From contig CATMNW010000149.1 of the NCBI GenBank assembly GCA_950071875.1, forward strand, positions 1-6,645: a stretch of DNA of 6,645 nucleotides, written 5' to 3'. Under the pieces are notes generated by a model. It was not told the DNA's origin. It did no database searches and worked only from the letters and a program-made list of their open reading frames with translations. Shown here piece by piece: positions 5,741-6,645 of this stretch (positions are counted from its first letter, which is position 1; each line of letters opens with the position of its first letter). Origin of the DNA: an uncultured Erythrobacteraceae bacterium. GTDB taxonomy: Bacteria; Pseudomonadota; Alphaproteobacteria; Sphingomonadales; Sphingomonadaceae. A program made the translations under genes and the position numbers.

Positions 5741-6073
5741 TCAGGAAGTTGCCTTCGACACCTGTTTTTCGTCCATCATGGTCTGTAGTTCGCCAGCTTC
5801 AAACATTTCCATCATAATGTCGCTGCCGCCGACAAATTCGCCCTTCACGTATAGCTGGGGAATTGTAGGCCAGTCGGAATAGGCTTTGATGCCCTGGCGA
5901 ATTTCCATGTCCTGCAGAACGTCAACGCTGTCATATGCGACACCGCAATGATCGAGGATGGCTACCGCGCGGCTTGAAAAACCGCATTGCGGGAACAGCG
6001 GCGTGCCCTTCATGAAGAGGACGACATCGTTACCGCCGACGATGTCGGAGATGCGCTGGTTGGTGTCGGACAT
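5741..6073 (-). CDS. grxD: Monothiol glutaredoxin, CGFS type (Grx4/GrxD)
   Basis: The 110-residue protein matches the single-domain CGFS glutaredoxins in length and in every landmark: K22-G-T-P25, the C30-G-F-S33 active site, the glutathione-binding W68-P-T-I-P-Q-L segment and G82-G-S-D85. These cytoplasmic proteins bind a glutathione-ligated [2Fe-2S] cluster as homodimers, or as heterodimers with BolA-family proteins, and act in Fe-S cluster transfer and iron sensing rather than as classical thiol reductases. The bolA-family gene lies just upstream (39-bp gap), consistent with that partnership. AAGGAC (minus strand of 6083-6088) lies nine bases before the ATG. The gene is the last in its operon and is followed by a strong terminator. 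Confidence 0.96.
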   Translation of the reverse strand: MSDTNQRISDIVGGNDVVLFMKGTPLFPQCGFSSRAVAILDHCGVAYDSVDVLQDMEIRQGIKAYSDWPTIPQLYVKGEFVGGSDIMMEMFEAGELQTMMDEKQVSKATS

Positions 6074-6112
6074 AGTGGGTCCGTCCTTTGTGTTGAATTG
6101 TCTGTTGCTGAA

Positions 6113-6346
6113 TCAGGTGGGGGCTTGGGTCGTCAGTTGCAAGGCGTGCAGTTCGCCGCCCATTCGCCCTCCGAGCGCATCGTAGACGAGCTTGTGCTGT
6201 TTTACTCGCGTTAGCCCGACGAACTGGGGGGCCGTGACCTTGGCCGCCCAGTGATCGTTGTCGCCCGCGAGGTCGCGCATTTCGACCTCTGCACCCGGAA
6301 GCGCATCAGTTATCAGCGTGACGATATCTTCAGCGGCCATCGGCAT
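6113..6346 (-). CDS. BolA-family protein, BolA2/IbaG-like
   Basis: The 77-residue protein is a complete small BolA. It starts MPMAAEDIVTLI, continues with LAGDNDHWAA (H32) and ends with FVGLTRVKQHKLVYDALG and GGELHALQL, carrying the invariant H67. The family folds like a KH domain, and the conserved C-terminal histidine is a ligand of the [2Fe-2S] cluster shared with CGFS glutaredoxins; the next gene downstream is such a glutaredoxin. The short N-terminus and the H32 context point to the BolA2/IbaG-like branch rather than E. coli BolA itself. The start is the ATG at 6346; an ATG two codons later is possible, and neither has a clear ribosome site. It begins only seven bases after the DUF1476 stop, so it is probably co-transcribed with it. 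Confidence 0.94.
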   Translation of the reverse strand: MPMAAEDIVTLITDALPGAEVEMRDLAGDNDHWAAKVTAPQFVGLTRVKQHKLVYDALGGRMGGELHALQLTTQAPT

Positions 6347-6353
6347 TGAACGA

Positions 6354-6645
6354 TCAGCCTTCGCTGCTCATGAACTGGCGGCGTGCCTCTACCGCGCAAT
6401 CTTCTAGCTTGGAGCGGATATCGGCTTCGCTGACATCGCATTCCGCTGCGGTCAGATCGCCGAGCAGTTTGCGGATCACGTCCTCGTCACCCGCCTCTTC
6501 GAAGTCGGCCTGGACGACGGCTTTCTTGTATGCGTCGGTTTCTTCTTCGGTGAGGCCCATCTTGCCTGCAGCCCATTCGCCGATGAGCCGGTTGCGGCGA
6601 GCAGCGATCTCAAAGGCGGTTCCCACATCGAAGGCGAGCTTTGCA
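6354..6645 (-). CDS. DUF1476 protein, F1-ATPase inhibitor zeta family (5' partial)
   Basis: The frame is open to the right edge. In the last bases it reads AKLAFD-VGTAFEIAARRN, matching the family pattern AKFAHDEELRFxxxARRN, so the GTG at 6626 is an internal valine and the true start lies outside the window. Family landmarks continue with GEWAAGKMGL, then VVQADFEEAGDEDVIRKLLGDL and VSEADIRSKLEDCAVEARRQF. The family includes the zeta subunit of Paracoccus denitrificans, a four-helix protein that inhibits ATP hydrolysis by the F1F0-ATP synthase through its N-terminus, the part missing here. About 97 of the expected roughly 105 residues are visible. It is the first visible gene of the run leading into bolA and grxD; adjacency to these Fe-S genes does not by itself explain its role. 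Confidence 0.92.
   Translation of the reverse strand, partial: AKLAFDVGTAFEIAARRNRLIGEWAAGKMGLTEEETDAYKKAVVQADFEEAGDEDVIRKLLGDLTAAECDVSEADIRSKLEDCAVEARRQFMSSEG

Noticed and set aside
6624..6626. GTG as start of the DUF1476 gene
   Set aside because: The frame continues to the window edge with residues AKLAFD that match the family, so this is an internal valine in a truncated gene.

Overview
The window looks like a chromosomal segment of an alphaproteobacterium, most likely a sphingomonad of the Erythrobacter type. The basis is moderately high GC with dense coding (judged by eye), the DUF1476–bolA–grxD arrangement and the style of the proteins. This is an inference; there is no rRNA or other marker gene to confirm it. 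I saw no tRNA, rRNA, CRISPR array, insertion sequence or integrase.

Left block (1-3636, + strand) is one tightly packed operon, entered in its first visible gene. Four genes follow each other with the same 4-bp ATGA stop/start overlap at 408-411, 1871-1874 and 2830-2833. They are (1) the C-terminal membrane part of a processive family-2 glycosyltransferase, (2) an unassigned multi-spanning membrane protein with GT-C-like features and a soluble C-terminal domain, (3) a response regulator with an intact phosphoacceptor domain fused by a coiled coil to a GGDEF-fold domain that has lost its catalytic residues, and (4) a small outer-membrane beta-barrel with a signal peptide. Read together this is a plausible envelope or exopolysaccharide synthesis, control and export set. 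The product is unknown, and I do not recognise the combination as a named pathway.

Middle block (3647-5447, - strand) runs towards the first operon and ends only 10 bp from it. A Nudix hydrolase of the long NUDT19-like type is followed, with overlapping ends, by a glycosidase with a GH113-like TIM barrel and a probable Tat signal. The secreted glycosidase next to a polysaccharide operon suggests that it trims or releases the polymer.

A 293-bp intergenic stretch (5448-5740) holds a strong terminator for the grxD transcript, three closely spaced smaller inverted repeats, two overlapping palindromes and a possible -10 box for the Nudix gene.

Right block (5741-6645, - strand) is a housekeeping cluster: a DUF1476 protein (F1-ATPase inhibitor zeta family, cut by the window edge), a BolA-family protein and a CGFS monothiol glutaredoxin. 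The last two are known partners that share a [2Fe-2S] cluster in iron homeostasis and Fe-S trafficking.
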